Under the pieces are notes generated by a model. The model ran no database searches. It was not told the origin of the DNA and saw only the letters and a program-made list of their open reading frames with translations. A stretch of 50,331 nucleotides of DNA, taken from JAVBTR01 sp031556065. Lineage in GTDB: Bacteria; Bacillota; Clostridia; Christensenellales; Aristaeellaceae. This document shows, piece after piece, positions 17,094 through 26,547 of this stretch (position 1 is its first letter; each line of letters opens with the position of its first letter). The translations under genes and the position numbers were made by a program. The DNA lies in the NCBI GenBank assembly GCA_031556065.1, contig JAVBTR010000034.1:1-50331 (forward strand), in the 5' to 3' direction.

Positions 17094-20000
17094 TTAATGG
17101 TTCAGCTTTATAAGAACCGTTTTAATTTCAAAGGGCATAAAAGAAAGGGGGAGGGCATTATCCGTAAGGCTCAATTCCCCTATGGATTCTTCCATCAGGT
17201 TGGTTTCAATGGCCTTTACTGCGTTAAGGCTGTGATGCACCTTTAAATTTGCCGCCGCCCGGTTGCCGCTGTTTTCATACAGCCGCAGGATCAAATCATC
17301 GCTGTCCTCCGCCTTCTTCACCGTATCCAGAATCACATGGGGGTGATCCACCGAAAAGGCGCCAAAGCTTTCCTTTTTCGCGCCGAGAATCACCATGAGG
17401 GGCCGGTTTAAAGCTTCCGCTTCTTTGAAGACCTGCCCGTGGATCAGGTCCCCTTTATGGGGATAAAGTGCATATGTGAATTCGTGCAGCCCCTTATCTG
17501 CCAAGGCATCGGGCCTGATGGCGGATTTAATCAGCGTTAAACGCATGACGCTATCCTTAATATCGTAGCCGTATTTGCAATCGTTCAAAAGCGCTACACC
17601 GTAATCTGCTTCTGAAAGATCGGCGAAGCGGTGGCCGCAAACTTCAAACTGAGCAAAATCCCGTTCGTCGTTATTGTGATTCGCCCTTGGGATATGACCA
17701 TATTGAATTTCATAGTTAGCTTCCATGGCATGAATGGCAACCGGGAAGGCAGCCTTTAGAAGCACCTGCTTTTCTTGCCAATCCACCTTGGTTTTAAAAT
17801 CGATCCGGGGGCTATCGGCATATACGATCATATCCTGGGCGATGGTGCTTTGGTTAAACTTCATTTCCCGGCGGAGCACACCCCGCAATGGACCGTTTTC
17901 CAGCACCTTAAGCCCAATAAGCTCAAACCGATGGTAGGGCTTTTGCTTGTAGAATACATCGATATCCCAGGCATCAAAGCGCAGGGGCTTATCTTCGAAA
18001 GCCTCCAGCACGTTCATCTTTTCCCCGGTGCCCACCTGGCGCTTTGCCTGCTTGTCATAAAGCCCTACGATCTGGCCCATTTCGTCTAACTCAATGTGAA
18101 AATAAGGGGTTTCGATAGCGTTTTCAGTTACCGTCATGGCGGTTTCGGCCTGGGCCGCTTTGACTGCCGCAAACGAAGCATGACCATAAGCGGGTACGCT
18201 TTGAAAAGCCACCAGCATGCCTTCCTCCGTTTTTTGGAAAAGGCAGGCATCAAACCCCATATCCCGGCTGATGCTATTTGAATAGGGAACCAGCGCCACC
18301 CCGGAGCGAACGAATGGGGAAGGATTAAACACCGTAATGGCCCTTTCAGCCTCTTGAGCACTTTCTTGCCAGACCCTAATCGCCTTTTGCAAAAGTCCGC
18401 GGCCCTCTTCAAACAGCCGGAGGTAGTCTTCCTTCGTATCTTCATACACCTCCCGAATGGAGGAGCCAGGCAATACATCGTGGAACTGGTTGTTCAAAAT
18501 ACGCTCCCAAAGGCCGCTGATTTCTTTTTGAGGATAAGCTGCCGCTCCCTGTGCCAGCAAAATGGCATAGGCACTTTCTATGACGTGCATCAAATCCTCC
18601 ATACGGCGGTTGCACTTTTTATTGTGGGCTTGAGAGGTATAGGTACCCCGGTGGTATTCAAAATACAGTTCGCCCCTCCATTCATCCAAGGGCTGGTTTG
18701 AAAGCCTCTCCTTAAGCCTTTTAAAATATGGCTCTACCTTGTCCAGCTTCACATAGGGCAAACCGGGCAGGTTTTCAAGGCTCCGGGCGGTCTCCAGCAT
18801 TTCCCTGGTAGGTCCGCCGCCCCCATCTCCCCAGCCGTAGGCCAGCAGCAGTTCATCGTTTACTTCCTTTTGCTTGTAGTTGCGCCAGATTCCCGGGATT
18901 TCCTCCGGCACAAGGGTCCCATTATAGGTGTAATACCAGGAGCCGTTTTCCGGAGTGGTAATAAAGTGGGTCAAAACCCCGGTGCCATCCAGCCCCCGCC
19001 AATTAAAGGTATCGTAGGGAAAATGGTTAAACTGGTTCCAGCTGATCTTGGTTGTCATAAAATAATCCATACCGGATTTTTTAATAATCTGTGGCAGCTG
19101 GGCGCTGTAGCCAAACACATCCGGCAGCCAAACCACCTTTGTATCGCGGTTAAATTCTTTTTGAATAAAGCGCTTGCCAAATAAGAACTGCCGCACCAAG
19201 GATTCGCCGCTGGGCAGGTTGGTATCCGGCTCCACCCACATGCCTCCCGTGATCTCCCACTGGCCTGTTTTTATTTTTTCCTTTACCCGGTTAAAGATCG
19301 TCGGGTAATCTTGTTTTAGGAATTTATATAGCTGGGGGGAGGAATGCATAAAACGGTATTCCGGGTACTGCTCCATTAAGTTCAGCACCGTAGAAAAGGT
19401 GCGGCTGGCCTTTTCCCTTGTGGCGCTTAACCGCCACAGCCACGCCATATCGATATGGGAATGCCCCACGCAGGCAACAGAAGGCTTTATTTCCCGGTAT
19501 TGCTTAAAGCCATTAAGGCCATTTTCAAGGCATATAAGCGCCCGAGCTATGGAGGCATAATAACCTTCGCTTAAGGGATTCAAAAAATCGATCTGATTAA
19601 AAGCCGCATTTAAAAGCCTTGTGATCTGAATCCGCTTCAAATCCCCCTCAATCAGGGTGCGGGCTGCCTGCAAAACCGTTAAGGCCCGGTGGTAAAACCG
19701 ATCCGTTTCCTTGTGAATATAGATTAGCGCTGCCTCTTTAAACGTGCGAAATTTCGGGGGCTTCAAAACCCCGCTCCAGGCCTTCAGCGCAATGGACAGA
19801 TGGCCTGCTTCCAGTAAATGCTTTGGCAGAATGGCTTCCTCGTGCCAGATATCGATTCCCTGCACCGCTTCGCCATTCACATACAAAAGGGCTTCTGCCG
19901 TGGAATCGCCTCCATCCCTTGGGCCGACAATGAGCTTTAAGGCGGGGATGGCCTTTTCATAGCCAGCTTCCAAGTCGATTTCCGCCTTGAACCAAGCGGT

Positions 20001-20219
20001 TTTATCATAGCCGCCCCAGGTGCCCCATAGGGTGAAATCGGAAAATGCAGCATTCTCTTTAGGCAGCGCCAGGGTGGCGTTGGAGGCCTCACTGGCGTGG
20101 GTTTCCATAACCCGCCAATGGGTGATCTCTTTAGCATAAAGAATGCGGCTGGGCCCAATGTCTTCCAAAAGGTACTTTTCATTTTTTTCCAGCGTAAACA
20201 GGCGATCAGATACTTTCAT
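17094..20219 (-). CDS. GH38 alpha-mannosidase, long form (1041 aa)
   Basis: This is the long bacterial class of GH38, with an N-terminal ~240-residue jelly-roll-like domain before the catalytic barrel. Zinc ligands are His255 and Asp257 in GHSHIDMAW; the nucleophile is Asp367 in LPDVFGYSAQ, and the later His motif reads NNQFHDVLPGSS. Homologues are cytoplasmic exo-alpha-mannosidases acting on alpha-1,2/1,3/1,6-linked mannose, and no signal peptide is present here. The ATG at 20219, 4 nt after the preceding GH38 stop with GGAGG 9 nt before it, is the start; the upstream in-frame extension to 20306 overlaps the neighbour. It is distinct from the two 805-residue GH38 enzymes of the operon, so three subtypes probably divide different linkages. 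Confidence 0.93.
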   Translation of the reverse strand: MKVSDRLFTLEKNEKYLLEDIGPSRILYAKEITHWRVMETHASEASNATLALPKENAAFSDFTLWGTWGGYDKTAWFKAEIDLEAGYEKAIPALKLIVGPRDGGDSTAEALLYVNGEAVQGIDIWHEEAILPKHLLEAGHLSIALKAWSGVLKPPKFRTFKEAALIYIHKETDRFYHRALTVLQAARTLIEGDLKRIQITRLLNAAFNQIDFLNPLSEGYYASIARALICLENGLNGFKQYREIKPSVACVGHSHIDMAWLWRLSATREKASRTFSTVLNLMEQYPEYRFMHSSPQLYKFLKQDYPTIFNRVKEKIKTGQWEITGGMWVEPDTNLPSGESLVRQFLFGKRFIQKEFNRDTKVVWLPDVFGYSAQLPQIIKKSGMDYFMTTKISWNQFNHFPYDTFNWRGLDGTGVLTHFITTPENGSWYYTYNGTLVPEEIPGIWRNYKQKEVNDELLLAYGWGDGGGGPTREMLETARSLENLPGLPYVKLDKVEPYFKRLKERLSNQPLDEWRGELYFEYHRGTYTSQAHNKKCNRRMEDLMHVIESAYAILLAQGAAAYPQKEISGLWERILNNQFHDVLPGSSIREVYEDTKEDYLRLFEEGRGLLQKAIRVWQESAQEAERAITVFNPSPFVRSGVALVPYSNSISRDMGFDACLFQKTEEGMLVAFQSVPAYGHASFAAVKAAQAETAMTVTENAIETPYFHIELDEMGQIVGLYDKQAKRQVGTGEKMNVLEAFEDKPLRFDAWDIDVFYKQKPYHRFELIGLKVLENGPLRGVLRREMKFNQSTIAQDMIVYADSPRIDFKTKVDWQEKQVLLKAAFPVAIHAMEANYEIQYGHIPRANHNNDERDFAQFEVCGHRFADLSEADYGVALLNDCKYGYDIKDSVMRLTLIKSAIRPDALADKGLHEFTYALYPHKGDLIHGQVFKEAEALNRPLMVILGAKKESFGAFSVDHPHVILDTVKKAEDSDDLILRLYENSGNRAAANLKVHHSLNAVKAIETNLMEESIGELSLTDNALPLSFMPFEIKTVLIKLNH

Positions 20220-20223
20220 GGCA

Positions 20224-22641
20224 TTAATCCTCCAGCATATCGCTTTCAAAGGGGGCCTTTTCTTTATCGTAGGGAATAAACACCGTTTTAATCTCGTAAG
20301 GGGCAAAGAGCAAAGGAATCTCCCTCTCTACAACTTTAACACAAAGGGTAGCTTCTACCCTATTGCCAGTGGTTTCATAGCCACGAATGACCAGGCCCTC
20401 CCCGTTTTCCGCCTGTTTAAAGGCCATAAGGGTGATCTCATCCCGGTCAATGGATACAAAGGAATCGGTTTGAGGCAGCTTCCCCGCATGAAAGGTTTCG
20501 ATAAGGGTGATGGGCCGCTTTTTTACCTCTTGGGCCCGCTTGGCCAAGCCATAATCCATCCAGCTGCCGCGGTGGGGGTAAATGAGATAGGTCATTTCCT
20601 GCACACCCCGCTCCATAAAGCGGTATTCCTGGGTGGGATCCAGCTGTTTAGGGTCGTGATGGGCGTAAACGGAATTTTTAAGAAGGGTGATGGCCATTTC
20701 GTCGATATTCATGCTGTAGGAGAATTTGCAATCGTTAACCAGCGCCATGCCATACATTTTGCCTGCCTTAAAATGCTCCCCCTGCATATCGATAAAGCCC
20801 TGGCCCGGTTCTTCTTCGCCGTTGGCGCTCTTTTCAATATGGCCGTAAGGTATTTCAATGGTAGGCCTTCTGAAATTGAAATTCACCGGGTAATTCAGTT
20901 TCAGCATGGTCTGCTCTTCACGCCAGTCGATCACGGTTTTCACTTCGATATAGGGAAGGTTCGCGTACAGGCGGAAATCCTGGGTCACATAGGATTCATT
21001 GTATTTGGAACGCACCCGAACGGTAGACCGTACAGGACCCTCCTCCGCCTTTCGCAGATACACAGGGCCCATTTGGCCTAGCACCTTATCAAACTTGAAC
21101 ACATTGTGGGACCAAGTATCCGTTTTGTCCCGGATCACGTCCAGCCGGGCTCCTTCCCGGCGAAGGACTTCTAATTCTTCCTTTTTATCAAAAAGGCTTG
21201 CCATCAGCCCTGTGGCCGGGTTAAAGACAACCTTTAATCCATCGTTTTCCAGGGTGGTGTCCGTGGCCTTTACCGGGGCGTATTCCATGGCCGTTTCAAG
21301 ATTTAAGTAAAGCTTAAACATAGTATAGCCAAGGGATGGAAGCTTGGCAGTAAACAAAAGCCTGGATTGGCCATCCACCGTGGCTTCCGAAGCCACCCGC
21401 TGGGCAGGTACCACGTTACCCTCAATGTCTTCCAAACGGAATCGGTCGTTAGATAAGCCCCGAACCTCCAATTCCACCGGCATCACAGCCTCCCACATAT
21501 GGGGGTTAAACACCACAATGGGCTTCATAGCCGTATTAAGGGGGATGTCGATCTCCCAGCTAATGGCCTGGAGGGCGCTGTTCAGCGCCCTGGCGCCAAT
21601 GCTCTTGGCTTCCCCATAGCTCATGGCCGCGTCGTCGTAGGCGGAGGGTAGGCTGGTTCCGGCCAAGATATCGTGGAACTGGTTAAACAAGGTCTGATGC
21701 CAGCCGTGGGTTAGCTCCTTTGGGTATACAAGCCTCCCGATGGCCGCTGTCACCGCGCTCCACCGCTCAGCAGTTAAAAGGGCCTGCTCGGCTGTCATGT
21801 TATCCCGTTTCACTTGGGAGTTGACGCTGTAACAGCCGCTGGCATGGTGCTGAAGATCGTCCTGCACCACGGGGAAGCTGCCAACCCGGATATCGTCGAA
21901 GAATTGATCCACCCGCTTCATTTTAAGGTTGGGTAAGCTAGAATCGGTATCCATTTCGTGAATGGAGCGCAGGTTTTCCTTGGTAGGCCCGCCGCCGTGG
22001 TTGCCAACGCCATAAAACAGCATAAGCGATGCAGGGCCATCCTTTAATTCGCAAAGAAGCCGATCTACATTCTTTTTAAGCTCCGCCCGACCGGAGCAAT
22101 ATTCATAGGGGATGCGGTAGGTAAGCACCTTGGAGCCATCCGCTGCCTGCCAATTGAACACCCTGCCCGGGAGTCCCTTTTCAAGGGGCATGGGCCGCAT
22201 AAAGGCATAGTTTTTAAGCCCGCATTTGGCCAATATTTGGGGCAGCATGCCATTATGGCCAAAGCTGTCCACATTGTAGCCTGTCACGGCCTTTTTGCCG
22301 AATTTTTCCATGAAATAACGCTGGCCATACAGCCCCTGTCGCACATAGGATTCACCGCAGGGAATGTTGCAATCCGGCTGGGTCCACCAACCACCTGTCA
22401 ATTCCCAACGGCCTTCCGCCACGCGCTTTTTAACCTCTTCAAACATGGATGGGCAGTTTTCTTCCACCCACTGGTAATAAGAAGCAGAGCTACATGAAAA
22501 CACAAAATCGGAATCCTCGTTCATGCGATCCAGGGCGGAACGGAAGGTGGCCTTTATTTCCTGGAAGCCCTCCTGCCAATTCCAAAGCCAGACCACATCC
22601 AAGTGAGCGTTACCGATCATATACAGCGTTTTTTCTTTCAT
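20224..22641 (-). CDS. GH38 alpha-mannosidase (805 aa, paralogue of the 12014 gene)
   Basis: This 805-residue enzyme has zinc ligands His13 and Asp15 in GNAHLDVVW, nucleophile Asp125 in NVDSFGHN, and NQFHDILAGTS as the later His motif. The N-terminal half is clearly similar to the GH38 at 12014 (shared ATFRSALDRMNE and RQGLYGQR), and both have the same length. The start at 22641 follows the ROK regulator stop by 4 nt and uses AAGGAAGGA as ribosome site; the frame reads further upstream to 22674, but that overlaps the regulator gene. It is cytoplasmic and expected to remove alpha-mannosyl (or closely related alpha-glycosyl) residues from imported oligosaccharides. Confidence 0.93.
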   Translation of the reverse strand: MKEKTLYMIGNAHLDVVWLWNWQEGFQEIKATFRSALDRMNEDSDFVFSCSSASYYQWVEENCPSMFEEVKKRVAEGRWELTGGWWTQPDCNIPCGESYVRQGLYGQRYFMEKFGKKAVTGYNVDSFGHNGMLPQILAKCGLKNYAFMRPMPLEKGLPGRVFNWQAADGSKVLTYRIPYEYCSGRAELKKNVDRLLCELKDGPASLMLFYGVGNHGGGPTKENLRSIHEMDTDSSLPNLKMKRVDQFFDDIRVGSFPVVQDDLQHHASGCYSVNSQVKRDNMTAEQALLTAERWSAVTAAIGRLVYPKELTHGWHQTLFNQFHDILAGTSLPSAYDDAAMSYGEAKSIGARALNSALQAISWEIDIPLNTAMKPIVVFNPHMWEAVMPVELEVRGLSNDRFRLEDIEGNVVPAQRVASEATVDGQSRLLFTAKLPSLGYTMFKLYLNLETAMEYAPVKATDTTLENDGLKVVFNPATGLMASLFDKKEELEVLRREGARLDVIRDKTDTWSHNVFKFDKVLGQMGPVYLRKAEEGPVRSTVRVRSKYNESYVTQDFRLYANLPYIEVKTVIDWREEQTMLKLNYPVNFNFRRPTIEIPYGHIEKSANGEEEPGQGFIDMQGEHFKAGKMYGMALVNDCKFSYSMNIDEMAITLLKNSVYAHHDPKQLDPTQEYRFMERGVQEMTYLIYPHRGSWMDYGLAKRAQEVKKRPITLIETFHAGKLPQTDSFVSIDRDEITLMAFKQAENGEGLVIRGYETTGNRVEATLCVKVVEREIPLLFAPYEIKTVFIPYDKEKAPFESDMLED

Positions 22642-22645
22642 TTTG

Positions 22646-23878
22646 CTACGATCCTTCCTTGCTAATAAGCACATTATTGATCAGGTTATAAAACAAATGG
22701 TTCGCCACCAGCTCGCCGGAGCCGATGACCCCTGCCTGCTGGCCGCATTTTCCTTTAACGATATGGTTTTCCCGCATGCCGGGGAGCCTGCGCTGAAGGG
22801 CTGTCTCCCTTATAATGTTCAGGTAAGGCTCATATTCCCTTACCAGGATGCCACCGATAATGATCATCGCCGGATCCAGAATGTTGATCAGGGTAGCGAT
22901 GGCTTCCCCCATTTTATAGGCGGAGCGGTTTAAAATGGTAATGGCCATGGTATCTCCCTTGACCCCGGTTTTAAGCAGATCGTGTATGGTTAGGCTGTCC
23001 AGCTTATTATACAGGGGATGGTTGGGTTTATCGCCGATCTGCTTACGGGCTTCCTTTAAAATAGCCAGCCCCGAGGAAACCGCTTCCAGGCAGCCACGGT
23101 TGCCGCAGTTGCATAGGGGGCCGTCCGGGTCTACGGTAATATGGCCGAACTCACCCGCCACATGATTAGCCCCCTCCTGGAGCTTGTTCATCATGATCAG
23201 GCCGCTACCGATACCCATATCCGCGTCCACATAAATAAGCCCTTCCTGGCCTTCCCCAGCGCCCCGCCAATATTCCCCCATGGCCATGGCGTTGGTATCC
23301 TTGCATAAAAGCACATCCATATTAAGCCGATCCTTCATGATCTGGCAAATAGGCAGGTACTTTAAAAAGGGCAGGTTAGGCGGGGAAAGGATCATGCCAT
23401 CCTGTGGCGCTACCGGCCCCGGAGCCGCGATGCCCAGACCGATGATCTTTTTTTGATCCACGCCGCTTTCTTGAACGGCCCCCTCAATGGCCTTGGCGAT
23501 TACTTCTACAAACTCGTCCGCCCTAAGGGGAATGGTATCCATATCCAGCTCTTTATAGGCTAATATCGTCCCATGGAGGTTCATCACAGCCAGGCTGGTT
23601 TTAAAAATGTTAATATGCAGACCAATGGTATAGCCATAGTTTTCATCAATGGTATAGTGCACAGATTTACGGCCATAGGAGCCGCTGCGGATATCATCCT
23701 CCCGGACAAGGCCCGCAGCCATCAAATCCACAATGATTTTTTGGATCGCCATAAACGTCAGCCCGCTGGTCTGCGCCAATTGGGCCTTTGTGATCGAGCG
23801 GTTATAACGAATATAATTTAGGATTGAAATACGGTTCCCATTTTTAAGCTGCATTTCCTGCGACATCCGTGATGACAT
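22646..23878 (-). CDS. ROK-family transcriptional regulator (NagC/XylR type)
   Basis: The 410-residue protein has a winged helix-turn-helix at about residues 12-58 (TKAQLAQTSGLTFMAIQKI) followed by a ROK domain with the structural zinc motif GPLCNCGNRGCLE. The ATP-binding DxGGT motif of ROK kinases is replaced by LHINIFKTSL, so it is a regulator, not a kinase. Such proteins usually repress until they bind a sugar or sugar phosphate. The start at 23878 has AAAGGGG 9 nt upstream; longer frames run into the FGGY kinase gene. It is embedded in the middle of operon B, which suggests autoregulation of the whole unit. The AT-rich palindrome beside the operon B promoter (35686-35701) is a candidate operator. 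Confidence 0.9.
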   Translation of the reverse strand: MSSRMSQEMQLKNGNRISILNYIRYNRSITKAQLAQTSGLTFMAIQKIIVDLMAAGLVREDDIRSGSYGRKSVHYTIDENYGYTIGLHINIFKTSLAVMNLHGTILAYKELDMDTIPLRADEFVEVIAKAIEGAVQESGVDQKKIIGLGIAAPGPVAPQDGMILSPPNLPFLKYLPICQIMKDRLNMDVLLCKDTNAMAMGEYWRGAGEGQEGLIYVDADMGIGSGLIMMNKLQEGANHVAGEFGHITVDPDGPLCNCGNRGCLEAVSSGLAILKEARKQIGDKPNHPLYNKLDSLTIHDLLKTGVKGDTMAITILNRSAYKMGEAIATLINILDPAMIIIGGILVREYEPYLNIIRETALQRRLPGMRENHIVKGKCGQQAGVIGSGELVANHLFYNLINNVLISKEGS

Positions 23879-23894
23879 ACTTTTATTCGCCCCT

Positions 23895-25316
23895 TTAGCA
23901 TTTATTGCCATAAAGTATACCACACACTGCTTTGTAAGCGTTATAGTTATATAAAATTTGGGCTTGGAGACCGGTTTTCGGCAGGATGGTTTCCCACCGC
24001 GGTTGAATGGTGATCCTCTCTCCCCGGCTTCTTGCTGCCATTAAAACAGCCCCTAATGCTGTCAGCTCTGATACATTTAAAACATCCACCTGCATACCGG
24101 TAATATCTGCCCGGCGGGTCATCATGGCATGGTTTCTTGTGCTTCCGCCCACTGCGGCAATCCTGCTTACTTTTTGCCCGGTAAGCTCTTCATAGGCTTC
24201 AAACACGCGCCTTGCTTCAAAGGCAATGCCTTCGTACATGGCATGGGCCATTTGGTGGATGGTCGTCTTGGACGACAGCCCCAGAAACGCGCCCCTTCGA
24301 TCAGGGTCTGGCTGTGGCACACCGGAACCGTTAATGAAGGGGTAATAAGTCACGCCGCCTGCGTCGCCCGTCTGGTTATCGGTAAAAAAGCTGTATTCCC
24401 TTTGCCCGCAAAGGCTTTTAAGCCACGCAAGGGATGCGCCGGAGGAAGGCAGATTGGCCATCCAATAGTATTGCCCATCCCAAAAGCAGCCATGATTAAT
24501 GCCTTTAAGAGCCGCTTCTTCGGTCAAGCGCTTATTAATGATCCCCGCGAACACCTCGCTGGTGCCCATGGAATCGATCATGGTGCTGCCCAGAAGCTGA
24601 TTGATCCCAAAAAGCGCACAGGGGTGATCGTGGCCGCAAAGATAAACAGGGCAGCCCGCTTTGATACCAGTGGCCATTGCCCCTTCCACGGTTATTTCCC
24701 CAGCCTGGCCGCCTGTTTTGATCACCTTCGGAAGCCTTTGCCCAATACCGCAAAATTCGCTCAACTCCCCATGCCAGGTTCTGGTGCCAATATTGAATAG
24801 CATGGTTCTGGAGGCCAGGCTTTCATCTGTTTTCATTTCGCCTGTTAAGCGAAAAAGAACATAGTCCTGCAAGGAAAGCCAATAGGCCGCCTTTTCAAAG
24901 TCCGCCCGCTGGGTTTCACGGTAATGGATAAGCCGCATTAGGGCGAACTTTGGGTGCAAGGTCTGGCCAGTTGTGCGGTACAATTCCTTTAGCGAATAGG
25001 CCTTAAGCACCTCTTCCCCATAGCACGAGCCTGTATTGTCGCTCCAGGGCAAGACCTCTGTTATTGGCTCTGCGTTTTCATCCACCAGCAGGCCGCTGTC
25101 CGCCATGCCCGTAAGGCTGATGGATTGCGGTTCATGAATCCCACAGGCTTTGACCACCGCCGCCACCCTTCGGAAGACCTCCTGGGCCTGATAGCAGCCC
25201 TTTTCATTAAGGCCATTTTCAAGCTTTTCCAGGGCCCGAAGGGTGCCGTTTTCATCAAACGCCATGGCTTTAATATGGGTGGTGCCAATATCAATGGCCA
25301 AATACACGTTATTCAC
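23895..25316 (-). CDS. FGGY-family carbohydrate kinase
   Basis: The 473-residue product has the N-terminal phosphate-binding loop AIDIGTTHIKA, LSLQDYVLFRLTGE in the first domain, and the C-terminal adenine-site motif AAVGGSTRN. The family phosphorylates free sugars or polyols (xylulose, gluconate, fuculose, glycerol and others); by eye no subfamily can be named. Translation begins at GTG 25316, overlapping the racemase-family gene by 8 nt, with only a weak ribosome site, so coupling is likely. Together with the FucA-type aldolase encoded two genes earlier it could form a kinase-then-aldolase pair that yields a triose phosphate and an aldehyde. Confidence 0.9.
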   Translation of the reverse strand: MNNVYLAIDIGTTHIKAMAFDENGTLRALEKLENGLNEKGCYQAQEVFRRVAAVVKACGIHEPQSISLTGMADSGLLVDENAEPITEVLPWSDNTGSCYGEEVLKAYSLKELYRTTGQTLHPKFALMRLIHYRETQRADFEKAAYWLSLQDYVLFRLTGEMKTDESLASRTMLFNIGTRTWHGELSEFCGIGQRLPKVIKTGGQAGEITVEGAMATGIKAGCPVYLCGHDHPCALFGINQLLGSTMIDSMGTSEVFAGIINKRLTEEAALKGINHGCFWDGQYYWMANLPSSGASLAWLKSLCGQREYSFFTDNQTGDAGGVTYYPFINGSGVPQPDPDRRGAFLGLSSKTTIHQMAHAMYEGIAFEARRVFEAYEELTGQKVSRIAAVGGSTRNHAMMTRRADITGMQVDVLNVSELTALGAVLMAARSRGERITIQPRWETILPKTGLQAQILYNYNAYKAVCGILYGNKC

Positions 25317-25953
25317 CTTGCTCTAACCACTTTTTAAGGCCCATAATGCCAAGCTCCGGGCTGGATAGCACCTTGCAGCAGGTGATCCCCGCCGCCGCAC
25401 CCGCCATAGAGGCCTGGGCCAGAACGATCAGTTCCGCTCCTGCCGCGCCATTTGAAAGGGCAGAAACGATCAAATCTTCATATTCCTTGGTTTTTCCGGC
25501 TGTTAGCAGCGCCCCCGCACCTTCCACCAAAATAGGCGCTATTTCGATGGGTTTGATCGCCACTCGCCGGATTAATTCGCAGGTAGGCTCGATGGTAGAA
25601 CGAAGGGTGGCTGCCACCGCAATGCGGCTGGCCTCCTCTACCGCCTTTTGCGCCATAGGCCCATCAATCCGAAACAGGGGAACATTGATAAATTCCCGGC
25701 AATCCTCCAGTAACTTCCCAACAGAGGAGCAAGCGCTCATGATCACTTCCGGCTTCACCATGGCCGCCGTCTGAACCAGTTGCTGGAATCTTGCGCGAAC
25801 ACCATCTGTGATTTTGCCGGCGGAATTGATTTCCGGCAGAATGCTGTCATCTAAAAAATTGCAAATCTCATAACCCGGCAGATAGGTACTAAATAAGGGC
25901 TTAAGGCTCCCTACCGTTACAGGCGCTGTGTGGATAACCGCAATCCTTGGCAT
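25309..25953 (-). CDS. Aspartate/glutamate racemase-family protein
   Basis: The 214-residue protein matches the Asp/Glu/hydantoin racemase fold (PF01177) in length and in two motifs: SACSSVG with Cys75 at the first catalytic position, and VLAQASMAG at the second, where the usual Cys is replaced (Ala181-Ser182). With one catalytic Cys it may not be a two-base racemase; relatives with a single Cys include decarboxylases and isomerases. It is encoded between a class II aldolase and an FGGY kinase, suggesting an isomerisation or epimerisation step on an acid-sugar intermediate rather than amino acid metabolism. Ribosome site AAAGGAG; 12 nt after the aldolase stop. Confidence 0.8.
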   Translation of the reverse strand: MPRIAVIHTAPVTVGSLKPLFSTYLPGYEICNFLDDSILPEINSAGKITDGVRARFQQLVQTAAMVKPEVIMSACSSVGKLLEDCREFINVPLFRIDGPMAQKAVEEASRIAVAATLRSTIEPTCELIRRVAIKPIEIAPILVEGAGALLTAGKTKEYEDLIVSALSNGAAGAELIVLAQASMAGAAAGITCCKVLSSPELGIMGLKKWLEQGE

Positions 25954-25965
25954 AGGCTCACTCCT

Positions 25966-26547
25966 TTAGGGTATGGGAACAATATCCCCATATAATTTGG
26001 CCATGATAATGGTTTTTGCTGCGTTTTCCAATGCATCCATGGTATCGTAGGCGGTTTGCATATCAGGCCCCATTACCATGATACCGTGGTTCATTAAAAA
26101 GATCACATTGCAATCGGAAATCAACCCCTTAAGCGAATCCACCAACGCTTGCGAGCCCGGCGGCGCATAGGGCGCCACCGCCATTTTCCCAATAATGGCC
26201 GATACCTCTGCAAGCACATTGGTGGGCAGGGTCTTGCCCATGCAGGCAAAGGCCGTGGCATAAGGGGGGTGGGTGTGTATAATGGCGTTAACATCTTCAC
26301 GTTCCATATAAATGCGGCTATGAAGTGCCGCCTCCCTTGTGGAACGCATGGTGCCTTCCAAAACGGTTCCGTCAAAGGCCTGCAAAAGCACCGCTTCATT
26401 TGTGAGCATGCCTTTATTGATGCCGCTTGCCGTAACATACATGCTTTTATTGTCTGCCCGAAGGCTGATATTGCCATCCCGGCCGCTTACCAGAGCTCTT
26501 GCTTCCAGGCGCCTGCAAATATCAATGATCGTTTGCCGTTCATTCAT
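25966..26547 (-). CDS. Class II aldolase/adducin-family enzyme (FucA/OtnC-like)
   Basis: The 193-residue protein has the zinc ligands His91 and His93 in HTHPPYA and His154 in MNHGIM, and the catalytic Glu72 in STREAALH. The family includes L-fuculose-1-phosphate and rhamnulose-1-phosphate aldolases, ribulose-5-phosphate 4-epimerase and the 3-oxo-tetronate-4-phosphate decarboxylase OtnC. Because a DUF1537 (OtnK-like) kinase is in the same operon, the OtnC activity is a real option; the FGGY kinase nearby instead favours a FucA-type aldolase. The start at 26547 overlaps the ROK-SIS stop by 8 nt; the longer reading from 26583 lies inside that gene. Confidence 0.88.
   Translation of the reverse strand: MNERQTIIDICRRLEARALVSGRDGNISLRADNKSMYVTASGINKGMLTNEAVLLQAFDGTVLEGTMRSTREAALHSRIYMEREDVNAIIHTHPPYATAFACMGKTLPTNVLAEVSAIIGKMAVAPYAPPGSQALVDSLKGLISDCNVIFLMNHGIMVMGPDMQTAYDTMDALENAAKTIIMAKLYGDIVPIP

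Noticed and set aside
17094..20306. Longer 1070-residue form of the long GH38 enzyme
   Set aside because: The extension is a shadow of the end of the neighbouring GH38 gene; the ATG at 20219 has GGAGG and a family-like start.
20143..21081. 312-residue open frame on the plus strand
   Set aside because: It is antisense to the GH38 genes, has no recognisable motif and reflects codon bias of the real genes. The same holds for the other long antisense frames, such as 8975-9469, 27743-28333 and 34408-35049.
22646..23878. ROK sugar kinase
   Set aside because: It has an N-terminal helix-turn-helix, and the ATP-binding DxGGT motif is replaced, so it is a regulator.
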